NCBI GenBank assembly: GCA_023205875.1 | Contig: CP060761.1 | Coordinates: 496,001 to 560,000, forward strand | Origin: Chloropicon primus | Lineage: Eukaryota; Chlorophyta; Chloropicophyceae; Chloropicales; Chloropicaceae | Direction: 5' to 3' | DNA length: 64,000 bases | Notes under the pieces: model-generated | What the model saw: only the letters and a program-made list of their open reading frames with translations | Databases searched by the model: none | Told to the model about the DNA's origin: nothing | In this document: in pieces, positions 29,585 through 39,987 of the stretch | Position numbering within the stretch: the first letter of the stretch is position 1 | Layout: the number at the start of each line of letters is the position of its first letter | Program-made: the position numbers and the translations under genes

Positions 29585-29635
29585 CCAATGCTTCACCCAA
29601 TGGGTCAAGTGAGTAACCAATTGAAAGATCTGGAC
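29585..29635 (-). promoter_or_regulatory. GPE, minus copy, upstream of PPWD1
   Basis: On the plus strand it reads GCTTCACCCAATGGGTCAAG, TGAGTAACCAATTGAAAGAT, CTGG. On the minus strand the end reads TTGGGTGAAGC, a donor-like variant of GGTGAGGAT. Confidence 0.65.
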
Positions 29636-29850
29636 CTCTAGTTTCGTCCAAAGACCTCGTCCTCGCCTCCCTCGCCTTCCCTCGCCCCTCAGTCACCGCT
29701 GAAGCCTCCGCTTCTCTCTCTCTCTCTCTTCTGGTGAAGTCTGCAGCCGCCAGTCGCTCGAGAGAGAGAGAGAGAGAGAGAGAGAGGACGAACGAGGAGG
29801 AGGGCGCACGAGGAGAGGGAGGGAAGCGGAGGTGTCGTAGACGAGCGGAA

Positions 29851-29911
29851 GCGTCGTTTCGTTCTCTTTCGAAAGAGCCCTCGCTCGAAGGAAACGACCC
29901 GGTGGTGAGGC
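29851..29911 (+). promoter_or_regulatory. GPE, plus copy, near-consensus, upstream of MRD1
   Basis: One of the best copies: GCGTCGTTTCGTTCTCTTTC, GAAAGAGCCCTCGCTCGAAG, GAAACGACCCGGTGGTGAGG. The core CTCTTTCGAAAGAG is a perfect 14-bp palindrome. Confidence 0.75.
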
Positions 29912-30118
29912 AGGGAGCAGCCAGAGGGACAGAACAGAGAGGAGAGGACGGCGACGGGAGGGAGAGAGGGGGGGAGAGAGGGAGGGAGGAGCATCAGGTC
30001 GAGAGGAGGAGCACCTCTTCTCCGCTTCCATGGAGGTGTCGCAGTGACGGAGCCAGCGGAGAGGGAGAGAGCTGGAGGGAGAGAGAGAGGGAGAGAGAGA
30101 GAGAGAGCAAGGGAGAGG

Positions 30119-32677
30119 ATGTCTTCTCGAATCATTGTGAAGAACCTTCCGAAGCATTACACGACGGAGAAGCTTCGTGAGCACTTCAGCTCGAAGGGGC
30201 AGGTGACGGATGCCAAGGTGATGAGAACGCACGAGGGGAAGTCTCGGTGCTTTGGTTTCATTGGATACAGAAGCAGTGAGGAGGCCCAGGAGGCACTGAG
30301 GTACTTTGACCGAACTTTCTTGGACACGAGCAGGATCCAGGTGGAGATTGCTGTCAAGTACCACGAGGACCAGCAGCAGAGGCCGTGGAGCAAGTACTCG
30401 AAGGGGAGCTCGGCGTATGACCGGAGGAACAACACCGGGAGGTACGGTCCGCAGGAGGAGAGGGACCCTGGGTCGTCGAGGAGGGGACCCGAGGAGTCTC
30501 CTGCTGATCCAAAGTTCCAGGAGTTCCTGAACGTGGTGCAACCGAAGAACAAATCCCACCTGTGGAGCAACGACGATGACCTTACTTACGCTCCGAACTG
30601 GGCTCGAGACAAGTCCAACGCGAACATGGTTCCCATCACCGCGAAGAGGGAGGGGAAAGCGGGAAGCTCGGGCCAAGCCAAAGGCAAGGACAAGGAGCGC
30701 GAGGGGAGCAGGCCGGCTGGGGGTGATGACGGTGAGCGAGCCGAAGCACCTTCGGCGGATGAGGGCCCGCAAGATGAGCTGGTCATGGATGACAACGTTG
30801 ACGACATGGCTTACTTTAGGTCGAGGATGACTTTGAAGCCAGACGAGCAGGAAGAAGAAGCTACGAAAGAGGAGCCTTCGAAATCAAAGTCAGAGAAGAA
30901 GAAGAAGAAGAAGAAGAAGGGGGAAGCCAGCGAGAGGGATCCCGTGGAGGAGGAGGAGGCGGCTGCTGGCGAGGTCGACGCGGAGCCAGAGGCAGATGCG
31001 GGGAAGGAGGCGTCGGAGAGGGAAGTGCCCAAGGAGAAGAGTTTTGAGGAAGCAGTGGAGGAGTCCGGGAGATTGTTCGTGAGGAATCTGGCGTACAGCA
31101 CGACGGAGGAGGAGATCAAAGAACTCTTCGAGCAGTTTGGCGTGACCTCGGAGGTGCACTTGGTGACCAACAGGAGCACCGGGCAATCGAAGGGTTTTGC
31201 GTACGTCCTCTACATGATTCCAGAGGATGCCACGAAGGCAAAGAATGCTCTGGATGGTGAGATCTTTCACGGCAGGCTTCTGCACGTGCTCTACGCAGAG
31301 AAGCCGAGGGAGAAGGTGGATCCAAAGGCCGTGATTGAGAACAAAAAGGCGTCGACGTCTTCTTACAAGCTCCAGAAGGAGGAGGACATGAAAGGGAAAG
31401 CAAAGGATAGCAAGACTTGGAACAGTCTTTTCATGAGATCCGACACGGTTGCAAACTGGATAGCGGAGCAGTACAACGTCTCCAAGGACGAGCTTCTTGA
31501 TCCGACATCGTCCGACCTCAGTGTCCGGCTCGCTCTGGGAGAGGCCCACGCCCTGACCGAGACAAAGAAGTGCCTCGAAGAAGCGGGCGTGAGCATTACT
31601 GCCCTCGAGGCAGCGGCGGAGGCGTCTGGAAAGAAGGCGGCCAAGAAGACTGTGGAGAGGAATCAGAGCGTTATCTTGGTCAAGAACCTGCCGTACCAGA
31701 CCACTGAGAAGGATCTCACTCTTCTCTTCGGCAAGTATGGCTCCTTGGGCAGAATAGTTTTGCCTCCGACCAAGACTCTCGCCCTGATCGAGTACATTGT
31801 CGCCGCGGACGCAAAGCACGCGTTCAAGTCCTTGGCATTCAAGAGGTTCCACCACGTTCCGCTTTACATCGAGTTTGCGCCAGCAAACATCTTCACCAGC
31901 AAGCCGGCGAGGAGGGAAGAGAAGCCTGCGGAGGAGGAGAGTCAGAAGGAAGCCAAAGGCGATCCAGAGCCTTCTGCAAATGATTCTGCTTCCACCTCCG
32001 TGTTTGTGAAGAATCTCGCTTTCCGGACCGATGACAAGTCGCTTCAAGAGCATTTCGAGAAAGCGATCGATCTCCTGAGCGCAAAGAAGTACCCTGAGAA
32101 GAAGTCCATGAAGCTCTTGAGCGCAAGGGTCATGTACAGGAAAGGCTTCAAGGGCGAGAAGCTCTCCCAAGGTTTCGGTTTCCTCGAGTACTCGAATGAG
32201 AATGCCGCGCGGGTGATTGTTGACGAGTTCCAGGGCACCACCCTGGACGGGCACAGGCTCCACCTTGACATCAGCACCAAGAAGGCGCAGAGCAAGTCCA
32301 CGGGGAAGCAAGACGGCACCTCGACCAGGCTGATGATCAGAAACATCCCCTTCGAGGCGAACAAGAAGGACATCAAGCAGCTGTTTGACCCGTTCGGCCA
32401 ACTCAAGGCGCTGCGGTTGCCAAAGAAGTTCGACGGATCGCACCGAGGTTTCGTGTTCGTTGATTTTCTCACGGCCAAGGAAGCCAAAAATGCCTTCCAG
32501 CAGCTCTCCGGCGTGCATCTCTTGGGGCGGAGGCTCGTCATCGAGTACGCCAAGGAGGGAGACGAGGAGGGCAAGGACAGCGCCGCTTCGTTGTCCTCGA
32601 GATTGCCAACGGTAGACGCTGGCAGCAAAGATGAAGCGGTCACGAAGAAGATCAAGAAGAGAAGGATGAAGCTGTAG
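30119..32677 (+). CDS. MRD1: MRD1/RBM19-type ribosome biogenesis factor with five RRMs
   Basis: This nucleolar protein binds pre-18S rRNA in the SSU processome. The ATG at 30119 puts RRM1 at the very N-terminus ([19 protein letters not shown]), as in the family; the 25 residues before it in the longer frame are low-complexity Arg/Glu. RRM2 starts near residue 320 ([20 protein letters not shown]), RRM3 near 515 ([20 protein letters not shown]), RRM4 near 625 ([20 protein letters not shown]) and RRM5 near 735 ([20 protein letters not shown]). The 852-residue length fits. A Lys-rich linker lies between RRM1 and RRM2. It converges on the DM14-like gene with only 51 bp between stops. Confidence 0.95.
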   Translation: MSSRIIVKNLPKHYTTEKLREHFSSKGQVTDAKVMRTHEGKSRCFGFIGYRSSEEAQEALRYFDRTFLDTSRIQVEIAVKYHEDQQQRPWSKYSKGSSAYDRRNNTGRYGPQEERDPGSSRRGPEESPADPKFQEFLNVVQPKNKSHLWSNDDDLTYAPNWARDKSNANMVPITAKREGKAGSSGQAKGKDKEREGSRPAGGDDGERAEAPSADEGPQDELVMDDNVDDMAYFRSRMTLKPDEQEEEATKEEPSKSKSEKKKKKKKKGEASERDPVEEEEAAAGEVDAEPEADAGKEASEREVPKEKSFEEAVEESGRLFVRNLAYSTTEEEIKELFEQFGVTSEVHLVTNRSTGQSKGFAYVLYMIPEDATKAKNALDGEIFHGRLLHVLYAEKPREKVDPKAVIENKKASTSSYKLQKEEDMKGKAKDSKTWNSLFMRSDTVANWIAEQYNVSKDELLDPTSSDLSVRLALGEAHALTETKKCLEEAGVSITALEAAAEASGKKAAKKTVERNQSVILVKNLPYQTTEKDLTLLFGKYGSLGRIVLPPTKTLALIEYIVAADAKHAFKSLAFKRFHHVPLYIEFAPANIFTSKPARREEKPAEEESQKEAKGDPEPSANDSASTSVFVKNLAFRTDDKSLQEHFEKAIDLLSAKKYPEKKSMKLLSARVMYRKGFKGEKLSQGFGFLEYSNENAARVIVDEFQGTTLDGHRLHLDISTKKAQSKSTGKQDGTSTRLMIRNIPFEANKKDIKQLFDPFGQLKALRLPKKFDGSHRGFVFVDFLTAKEAKNAFQQLSGVHLLGRRLVIEYAKEGDEEGKDSAASLSSRLPTVDAGSKDEAVTKKIKKRRMKL

Positions 32678-32728
32678 CTTGTGGTAAATGAAAAATGAGG
32701 AAATAAGACTTATACTTAAAAAAAACGA

Positions 32729-33523
32729 CTATGATTGCCGCGACATGTGATCCAGCTGCTGCTGGAGCTCCTTGGACTTCCGTAGGTGGAGCCTGGCCTT
32801 CTCCATGTCCCCGGACCTCTTGTGCTTCAACGCCTCCAGCTTCTCTTCGCGTATCTGCTGCCTCAGAGTCTCCGCGGACCGGTCCGCGGCACCTGGCAAC
32901 TCGGGAGGAATCTCAAGCACCGGAGCTGCGCTGGACCCAGCACCCTCTTCCCCGCCACCTGCCCCCGGACTCCCCTTGCTGAGCCTCAGGTACTTCCTCG
33001 CCAGCTCCATTTTTCCCTCCCTCCTGTACTTCACCGCCAGCTGGGTGTAGTCCTCCTTCGTCGCTGGGGCCTCCACAGCTTGCTCCTCCTCCTTCATCGC
33101 CACGAGCTTGTCCAGCTGCTGCTGCAGCTCCTTGGACTTCCGTAGGTGGAGCCTGGCCTTCTCCATGTCCCCGGACCTCTTGTGCTTCAACGCCTCCAGC
33201 TTCTCTTCGCGTATCTGCTGCCTCAGGGTCTCCGCTGTCACCTCGGCACTCGTGGACACCAATGCGTCCTCGTCGTCTGACATGGCCAGCACCATAGCCT
33301 CCAGGTCGTCCTCATCCGGAAGGGCAAGGATGGTCCTCTCCAAGTCGCTCACCTCGGCGACACCCATCCGTTTGATCTCGGCCAAAACAGCTTGTGTCTC
33401 GTCCTGATGATTCTCCTGGATGCCCTGAATCTCCTTCAACAGGCTCTCGTCCTCGTTCTCCTCGTCGTCCATCTTCGCAAGAAGAGAAAACAACCGAGCC
33501 TCCTCCTCCTCCGCTCCATTCAT
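32729..33523 (-). CDS. DM14-like repeat / coiled-coil protein
   Basis: This 264-residue protein is highly acidic at its N-terminus. It contains two copies of an identical 42-residue helix pair (AETLRQQIREEKLEALKHKR, SGDMEKARLHLRKSKELQQQ, LD) at about residues 113-154 and 217-258. A weaker related unit between them reads YTQLAVKYRREGKMELARKY. The KRxGDMEKAxxxLRxxKxL text resembles DM14 units of CC2D1/Lgd proteins and plant FYVE-associated proteins involved in endosomal sorting. No C2 or FYVE domain is present, so function is open. The duplicated units are also near-identical at the DNA level (about 32756-32880 and 33116-33240). Confidence 0.8.
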   Translation of the reverse strand: MNGAEEEEARLFSLLAKMDDEENEDESLLKEIQGIQENHQDETQAVLAEIKRMGVAEVSDLERTILALPDEDDLEAMVLAMSDDEDALVSTSAEVTAETLRQQIREEKLEALKHKRSGDMEKARLHLRKSKELQQQLDKLVAMKEEEQAVEAPATKEDYTQLAVKYRREGKMELARKYLRLSKGSPGAGGGEEGAGSSAAPVLEIPPELPGAADRSAETLRQQIREEKLEALKHKRSGDMEKARLHLRKSKELQQQLDHMSRQS

Positions 33524-33635
33524 CGTGACACAACCCAGTCAGGACAAGGATCCCTCTCTATCTATCGATGATGAATGAAGACGAAGATGAAGATGAAGAT
33601 GAAGATGAAGATGAAGACGAAGATGCTTCTCCTCC

Positions 33636-33691
33636 AGCGTCACTGATGCGTTTCCAATGGGGTGATGCCGATGCCCATCGAAAGATCCCGA

Positions 33692-33695
<4 letters not shown>
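33636..33695 (-). promoter_or_regulatory. GPE, minus copy, upstream of the DM14-like gene
   Basis: On the plus strand it reads CAGCGTCACTGATGCG, GATGCCGATGCCCATCG, AAAGATCCCGAGAC. It is followed by a (CT)n tract. A (GAAGAT)n run lies next to it at 33577-33625. Confidence 0.55.
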
Positions 33696-33726
<31 letters not shown>

Positions 33727-33879
33727 TCCAAGGCGTATTGTATCTGGTTACAATATTGTAAACCTTATCCACTTTTCACCCTGGGTTGGAGTTCCACAAA
33801 GGGAGACCAGGAGACGAGGTGAGTGGCTCGAGGACGGGAGGGAAGAGCGAACGAGACCGTAATCAATCGATGCTTCATG

Positions 33880-33935
33880 TTGTGAGCGTTCCGAAGAGCT
33901 CTCACTTGGAAGGAATGGCCCAGGAGTGAGGATGC
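33880..33935 (+). promoter_or_regulatory. GPE, plus copy, with likely 5'-UTR intron, upstream of Mpv17
   Basis: Reads GAGCGTTCCGAAGAGCTCTC, ACTTGGAAGGAATGGCCCAG, GAGTGAGGATG. A 5'-UTR intron from GTGAGG at 33926 to CTGTGCAG at 34059 is plausible; it contains a CTGAC branch-like site shortly before the acceptor, and the ATG follows at 34065. Confidence 0.6.
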
Positions 33936-34064
33936 AAGAGACACTAATGGATGGAGATGTTTTTTTCTGCTTTTTGTTGTGGATGGATGGATGGAGGTGC
34001 AGGAGGAGGGAGGTGACGAGGGGAGGGAGGCGTTGAGGATCACTGACGGTCCTGTGCAGCCGAA

Positions 34065-34781
34065 ATGAAGGCGGTGAAGGGTTCGAGACCGCCGCAGTCC
34101 TCCTCGGAAAGGGAAAGTGTCAGGAGGATTGTGAGGGTCTCATGGCTTCCTCGCTCCTCTCGGAAGCAGAGGAGGGTGACCACGAGGGCCATGAATCCGA
34201 TCCAGGCGTACGACGTGGCCTTGTCATCGGCCCCTCTCATCACGAGGTGCTGCACGCGTGGCGTCCTCTTCACGCTCTCCGACGTTGTCGCGCAATGGGG
34301 AAGGAGCAGGACCAAGCCGATGGATGTCTCACGCCTGACGCGGTATGGGTGCTTCGGATTCTTTCTGAACGCCCCTATGTTCGTTATGTACTATGCCTTA
34401 CTCGACCGGGTTGTCGACGGAACCGTAAGCCCGGGCCTCGTGAACACCGTCATCAAGGTGTGCTTTGACCAATTCATCTGGACGCCCTTCTTCTACCTGC
34501 CCATCTTCTTCGGCGTCCTGGCGCTTTGGGAGGGGAAGACTTTGCCAGCATCCATAGAAGAGGCCCGGGAGCGAGGCTGGGGACTGACTCCCGTGCTGAT
34601 CTCTAACTGGAAGTTCTGGTTTCCGGTTGTCAGCATAGCCTTTGGTTTGGTTCCTCCGGAATACAGAATCACTTTCAACAACACCTGTATGCTTGTCTGG
34701 AACACGTACCTCAGTCGGGTACAGAACAAGGACGGCCGCGAGGACGAGCCCCGAACGACGCCGCAGCTGCAAGTGGACTAG
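34065..34781 (+). CDS. Mpv17/PMP22 family membrane protein
   Basis: These are small four-helix proteins of the mitochondrial inner or peroxisomal membrane, thought to form channels (Mpv17, PXMP2, Sym1). The 238-residue product has a basic N-terminal extension of about 45 residues and then the family body from MNPIQAYDVALSSAPLITRC. Landmarks are GVLFTLSDVVAQWG, RYGCFGFFLNAPMFVMYYAL, KVCFDQFIWTPFFYLPIFFG and the signature NWKFWFPVVSIAFGLVPPEY ... VWNTYLS. A shorter start at 34191 (MNPIQ) is possible. The extension could be a matrix presequence. Confidence 0.9.
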   Translation: MKAVKGSRPPQSSSERESVRRIVRVSWLPRSSRKQRRVTTRAMNPIQAYDVALSSAPLITRCCTRGVLFTLSDVVAQWGRSRTKPMDVSRLTRYGCFGFFLNAPMFVMYYALLDRVVDGTVSPGLVNTVIKVCFDQFIWTPFFYLPIFFGVLALWEGKTLPASIEEARERGWGLTPVLISNWKFWFPVVSIAFGLVPPEYRITFNNTCMLVWNTYLSRVQNKDGREDEPRTTPQLQVD

Positions 34782-34945
34782 AGCATTGGCGTTGGGAGAC
34801 GAGGGCGCAAGGGGGGAGGAGGTCGAAGAGGACGGATGGTATATATTCTGCTGGCTGGCTGTGCGCGTGTGTTGAAAACTAAGTCAAAGTGTATACGTGA
34901 GATGGTGTGTGTAAAAACCCAAGACTACCCAAGACTACCGAATAA

Positions 34946-35568
34946 TCAGCTCATGTGCGTCTCGAGTTCCGTCGTCCTGTTCGAATGAATACTCCGCGTC
35001 TCCGCGGCGGACGCCAGCTTCTTCCCGCGATCCTTCTTGTCCCTCTTGTGTATGGCTACTCCTATCTCGATCTGAATAAGAAATGAAAAAGTAAGTGAAC
35101 ACGATCTTGGTCAGGCCCTCTCACAGTCCCAGCTTCCATCCTCCCTCATCACCCACGCCGCCGCGCGTCGTCACGGCCTCACTCGCGTACCTTTGGCAGC
35201 TCAAAGTGACCCGGTTCAAGAGGAAAAGCCTCCTTGATCATATTGCTTCCCAGCGGTCGCAGCTTCACCTCCTCCGTCGCTTTGCGGACCTCCGCTACCG
35301 GTGCAAGGTCGTACTTGGACGCCCCAGCCTCCCCCACGTCGCTCCTCAGGTGCCCGTCGCCCGCGATCGTGCTGTACACAAAGTATTCTGCCTTCCCCAC
35401 CTTCCTTGGCGGCTGCCATTTCGTCTCGACAAGGTTATCGTAGAGGGCCCGAAGATTGTGGTGCTCAAGCAGGTCACTCTTGAAGCTTGGTCCTGCCTCT
35501 TGGCTCCCTTCCCCCTCCGTGTCCAGGGCTGCCTCCCTCAGAAACTCAAAAACACCACCTTGGCTCAT
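34946..35568 (-). CDS. Unrecognised two-exon gene, 167 residues
   Basis: Exon 1 (35568-35191, MSQGGVFEFLREAALDTEGE ... FELPK) ends at donor GTACGC. Exon 2 starts at 35071 after TTATTCAG and ends at a TGA (34948-34946). The join is phase 0 and gives IEIGVAIHKRDKKDRGKKLA and a polar C-terminus. The middle has KWQPPRKVGKAEYFVYSTIA and VRKATEEVKLRPLGSNMIKE. There is no signal peptide, no membrane segment and no familiar motif. The longer frame upstream of 35568 translates a GPE copy, so the start is fairly secure. Soluble, charged, function unknown. Confidence 0.7.
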
Positions 35569-35599
35569 GATGATGCCAATGCCGCTGCGCGCCTTCCGT

Positions 35600-36000
35600 C
35601 CAAACCGGTGCAACCAAGGTACCAATGGAAAGCTCGCGAGACGAAGATTTCGCCTGATGATCCTGTGTTCCACTCCTCCCCCGTCCTCGTCGTCAAACGC
35701 CTCGCTGATTCCGCTGCACTCCTCCCCTTCCCTCGTCAGGAATCAATCAATCTCGTTCACACGGCGGGTCAATCCTTTGCCGATGCCGTCGACCAAGGTA
35801 CCAATGGAAAGCTCGCGAGACGAAGATTTCGCCTGATGATCCTGTGTTCCACTCCTCCCCCGTCCTCGTCGCTGAATTCCTCGCTGATTCCGCTGCACTC
35901 CTCCCCTTCCCTCGCCAGGAATCAATCAATCTCGTTCACCGGCGGGTCAATCCTTTGCCGATGCCGTCGACCAAGGTACCAATGGAAAGCTCTCGAGGCG
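35600..36000 (-). repeat. GPE-bearing tandem array, three GPE copies at 178-179 bp steps
   Basis: The string CCAAGGTACCAATGGAAAGC recurs starting near 35614, 35793 and 35971, each time followed by TCGCGAG or TCTCGAG. The DNA between copies is almost identical (GATCCTGTGTTCCACTCCTC, GCTGATTCCGCTGCACTCCT). All three GPEs point toward the minus-strand gene ending at 35568; the first lies about 30 bp from its ATG. Confidence 0.9.
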
Positions 36001-36075
36001 CACTTTCGTATGATGAACACGCCTTGCGCTTTCCTCTCCTCTGTCGTCGCCACCGTCCTCACAAACACCTCCCCT

Positions 36076-36123
<48 letters not shown>

Positions 36124-36127
36124 GAGA

Positions 36128-36197
36128 ATGAAGAGGGTTCGCGAGTGCGGTGGCGAGGGGAAGGAGTCCGGAGTCAAGGACGGAGCCTCTCCTCCTC

Positions 36198-36234
<37 letters not shown>

Positions 36235-38914
36235 GATGAACAGTCGAGATGATGTTGTGGCGAAGCGGAGGCAGCGGATGCTCGCGTGGCAGGAACAGAA
36301 GAAGAAGAAGCTGAAGCGTGATGAGGAGGAGGATCCACAAGCAGCAGAAGGAGGAGGATCAGGAACAGGAGGAGGATCGAAAGTTGTGTTTGGGATGAAG
36401 GCGTCGCGGCCTCGGTTGAGGATTGCGATGGAGGAGGAGGAGGTGGAGGAGGTGGAGGAGGTGGAGAACGGGCAAAGTGGTGGAGAGGATGAAGTGGATC
36501 CTCTGGACGCATTTATGAACGCACAAGTGATGCCGGAGGTGGATAGGTTGAAGCAGGAGGAGAGGACGGGGGTGGCGGTGAAGACGGAGAGGGAAGGGGG
36601 TGTGGAGGAGAAGGCGACGTCGCTGGGCAAGGCGAAGAAGGCGAAGAGGAGGAGGGTAACGTATTATGACAGCGAGAGCAGCGACTTGAGTGGTGAGGAG
36701 GGGAGTGAGAGTGAGGACGACGAGGAGTGGGCGAGGAATGTGGTGAGCGGCAAGGGGTCCAAGCTGGAGAAGTTGGTGATGGTGGATCACTCGAAGATAG
36801 ACTACATTGAATTCCGGAAGGATTTTTTCATCGAGAGTCCAGAGATCGCAAAGATGACCCAGGAGGAGGTCACCGCTTTCCGAAAGGAGTTGGGGAACAT
36901 CAAGGTGAGGGGGAAGAACATTCCCAGGCCGATCAAGCACTGGCACCAGTGCGGGCTTAGCTCCAGGATTCTCCAGGTCATCGGCACCCTGGAATTCGAC
37001 AAGCCCATGCCTATCCAGGCCCAAGCTCTTCCCATCATTATGCAGGGCAGGGACTGTATCGGCATCGCAAAGACCGGGAGCGGCAAGACCATGGCGTTCG
37101 TGATGCCCATGCTGAGGCACATCAAAGACCAGCCCGGCCTCAAGTCGGGGGACGGCCCCATCGGGCTGATCATGGCGCCAACGAGGGAGCTGGTGCAGCA
37201 GATAGGGAAGGACATCAAAAAGTTCGCAAAGTCGATTGGCTTGCGGATCGTGTGCGTGTACGGGGGCTCCGGAGTCGCCGACCAGATCGCGGCGCTGAAG
37301 AGGGGGGCGGAAATTGTGGTTTGCACGCCTGGGCGGATGATCGACATACTCGCGATGGGATCAGGAAACCGGATAACGAACATGAGGCGGGTGACCTACT
37401 TTGTCCTGGACGAGGCGGACCGGATGTTTGACATGGGTTTCGAGCCGCAGATCAAGCGCGTCCTGAACATGATTCGGCCGGACAGGCAGACCGTGATGTT
37501 CTCCGCGACGTTTCCCAAGCAGGTGGAGACCTTGGCGAGGATGGCCTTGACCAACCCGGTGGAAATTCTCGTGGGCGGCAGGTCGGTGGTGAACACAGAC
37601 ATCGAGCAGATCGTGGAAGTGTGGCCCGAAGAGCAGAGGTTCCTGAGGCTACTGGAGCTCCTGGGCCACTGGTACGAGAAGGGAAAGGTTTTGGTCTTTG
37701 TCGCCTCGCAAGAAAGGTGCGACAACTTGTTCGGGAACCTCTTGAAGTCGGGGTACCCCTGCATGAGCTTGCACGGCGGGAAAGATCAGAACGATCGAGA
37801 GTCGACCATAAACGACTTTAAGAGCGATGTGTGCAATGTCCTGATCGCCACTTCGGTTGCCGCGAGGGGTTTGGACGTGAAAGACTTGCAGCTGGTCGTT
37901 AACTATGACGTGCCGAACCACCACGAGGACTACGTGCATCGTGTGGGAAGGACGGGCCGCGCGGGCAACAAAGGAACTGCGGTGACGTTCATCGCCGCGG
38001 ATGAGGAGAAGTTCGCCCCCGACCTCGTCAAGGCCTTGAAGGAGAGCGGGAAGGAAGTCCCGTACGCTCTGCAGGAGATGGCGGACGACTTTAAGAAGAA
38101 GTTGAAGGAGGGCCTCGTCCAAGGCCATGGCAGTGGCTTTGGGGGCTCGGGGTTCAAGTTCAACGAGGAGGAGGAGCAGAACCAAAAGGCTGTGAGAAAG
38201 CAGATCCTGGCCCAGCACGGCACGGTGGTGGACTCCGACTCCGAGGGGGAGAGCAAAGACGGAGATAGCGACGGGGACGAGGACATCAAGGTCATCACGG
38301 GCACGTCTTTGGACGCTGCCAAGGCCAAGGAGGCCCCTCCTGCAGCGATGGATGCAGCGGCTGGGAAATCGGTGCCCCCCGCGTCCTCGGCACCACCTAC
38401 AGCGGGAGGGGGGCACCAAGTTGCCGCGGAGAGCAAACCGGAGAAAGCGGAGGTCGACAAGTCGTCCTCCCGAAGGGCTGCGCTCCTCGCCGCGGCGCAG
38501 AGGGTGGCGAGGCAGATCGAATTGGAGGTCAACTACGTTCCCCTCGCGGGCGCGGCCGCAGCCGCGGAGGAAGGGCTCGACGGCGGCGGGTCGGATGCCC
38601 TCGCCGCTCCCGGGGGAGGGGACGGGAAGCACTTCAGCACCGAGATCGAGATCAACGACTTTCCTCAGAACGCCAGGTGGAAGGTTTCTCACAAGGAGGC
38701 CGTGTTCAGGATGCAGAACCAGTACGACGTGGCGATCACCAACAAGGGGGTTTACGTGCCCCCTGGCAAGCAGCCCTTCAGCGGCGAAAGGAAGCTGTAC
38801 TTGCTGATCGAGGGGCCCACGGAGAGGGGAGTGAAGTTGTGCAAGACGGAGATCAAGAAGATCATCAAGGAAGCCACGGAGAAGTCCATGATGAGCGGAA
38901 GGTACAACATCTGA
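36128..38914 (+). CDS. DDX46: PRP5/DDX46 DEAD-box RNA helicase (pre-mRNA splicing)
   Basis: PRP5/DDX46 bridges U1 and U2 snRNPs and proofreads the branch site. The 928-residue protein has a long charged N-terminus with poly-Thr from (ACG)n. Then comes the family lead-in YIEFRKDFFIESPEIAKMTQ and RGKNIPRPIKHWHQCGLSS. The helicase motifs follow: Q-motif MPIQAQALPIIMQGRD, AKTGSGKT, APTRELVQQI, VLDEADRMFDMGFEPQ, SATF, and HRVGRTGRAGNKG. The C-terminus carries the KH-like tail of DDX46/RH42 (EIEINDFPQNARWKVSHKEA). It starts directly after a 58-bp (GA)n run at about 36079-36120. Confidence 0.95.
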
Positions 38915-39013
38915 AAAGCGGTCTGTTTATATGTAAAACTAGAGTTATATGTGAAAGTGAGTGGTTCTTCGCACACAATGCGTGTGCTGCTGAAAACGAC
39001 GAAGAGCGTGAAG

Positions 39014-39499
39014 CTACTTTTTCCTCGTGAAGAATGTCAAGGCCATCGCGCCGGCCGTGCCCACAATCAAGGGGATCGACTGCACCAAGGCCGTGAGCCT
39101 CCCCGCCGTGCTGTACAGCACGATCGGGTCGGTCAGGGGAACCTTGCCCCTCTTCTCCTCCCTTTCCTTCTCCGAGTCGAAGGCGCCCTCCAGCTGCTCC
39201 GCCGGGAGCACCAGGTACGCGCCCTTGGAGTCCAGCGGGAGCTGAAAGTGGGGGGACAGCCTCCCGCCCTTGATCGGATTCACCGGGCCTCCCGTGATCG
39301 GACCGTGCTCGCCGTTCCCGTTCGCCGCCGGCTGCGGGGCGGGAGCGCGCCTCTCCTTCGACGACCCCTTCCTCCTCTTCCCCTTCTTCCTCTTGAACAG
39401 GGCCTTCACGCCCCCGGCCTCCGCGGACGACGCCGTGTTCGTCCTCTCCTCCAGAAGGGCAACCCTTCCCGCCACACCCACCTTGTCATCCTTCACCAT
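39014..39499 (-). CDS. Unrecognised protein with C-terminal membrane anchor
   Basis: This 161-residue protein has a Lys/Arg-rich middle (FKRKKGKRRKGSSKERR), then GGRLSPHFQLPLDSKGAYLV, and one hydrophobic segment at the C-terminus (TALVQSIPLIVGTAGAMALT) followed by FFTRKK. That is the layout of a tail-anchored protein of mitochondria, plastid envelope or ER. I do not recognise the family. The ATG at 39499 is one base from a minus GPE (39500-39535), so the 5' leader must start inside or beyond that element. Confidence 0.65.
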   Translation of the reverse strand: MVKDDKVGVAGRVALLEERTNTASSAEAGGVKALFKRKKGKRRKGSSKERRAPAPQPAANGNGEHGPITGGPVNPIKGGRLSPHFQLPLDSKGAYLVLPAEQLEGAFDSEKEREEKRGKVPLTDPIVLYSTAGRLTALVQSIPLIVGTAGAMALTFFTRKK

Positions 39500-39535
39500 A
39501 GCGAGCGACGTATCAATCGAAAGCTCGCGGAAACG
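39500..39535 (-). promoter_or_regulatory. GPE, minus copy, abutting the start codon of the 39014 gene
   Basis: On the plus strand it reads GCGAGCGACGTATCAATCGA, AAGCTCGCGG. This is the copy closest to a start codon in the window. Confidence 0.6.
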
Positions 39536-39987
39536 CGCACTCGTTGAGTCACACCTCCCGACGTCCTCCCCTCAAGCTCCACCGAGACCGTGGTCGTCGT
39601 CACGTCACGGCGAAGTCCAACGCCGCTTCGTAACGCTCGCGAAGCCGTTATGAAAAACCCTATTTTATTTTCGACGAAAGACGGATTTCTGATTTTATCC
39701 AAAACGGGAGAACGAGGGGCTGACAATCGTGCTAGGCAGGCCTCGAGGGTGAGTTGCGGCCTGCGCGCGGGGGGACTCCGGCCATGGCACCAAGGGGCGA
39801 GGAGGCCGTGACTCCTCCACCTCCAGGCGCATCGTCTCCTCCTTTTGCCCCTTTTCTCCTTCATCTCTGACACCGACTCTCTCTCTCTCTCTCTTTGGTC
39901 TGGTTCTCTGTGTGACCCACCTCTTGCAGGGAGCGAAGAGGCATCTACCGAAAACCTTGGCTTGACACGTTGTTTGCTGTGGCCAGG

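Noticed and set aside
35600-36000. The roughly 178-bp arrays as CRISPR
   Set aside because: Unit length, few copies, nearly identical intervening DNA and eukaryotic context all exclude it.
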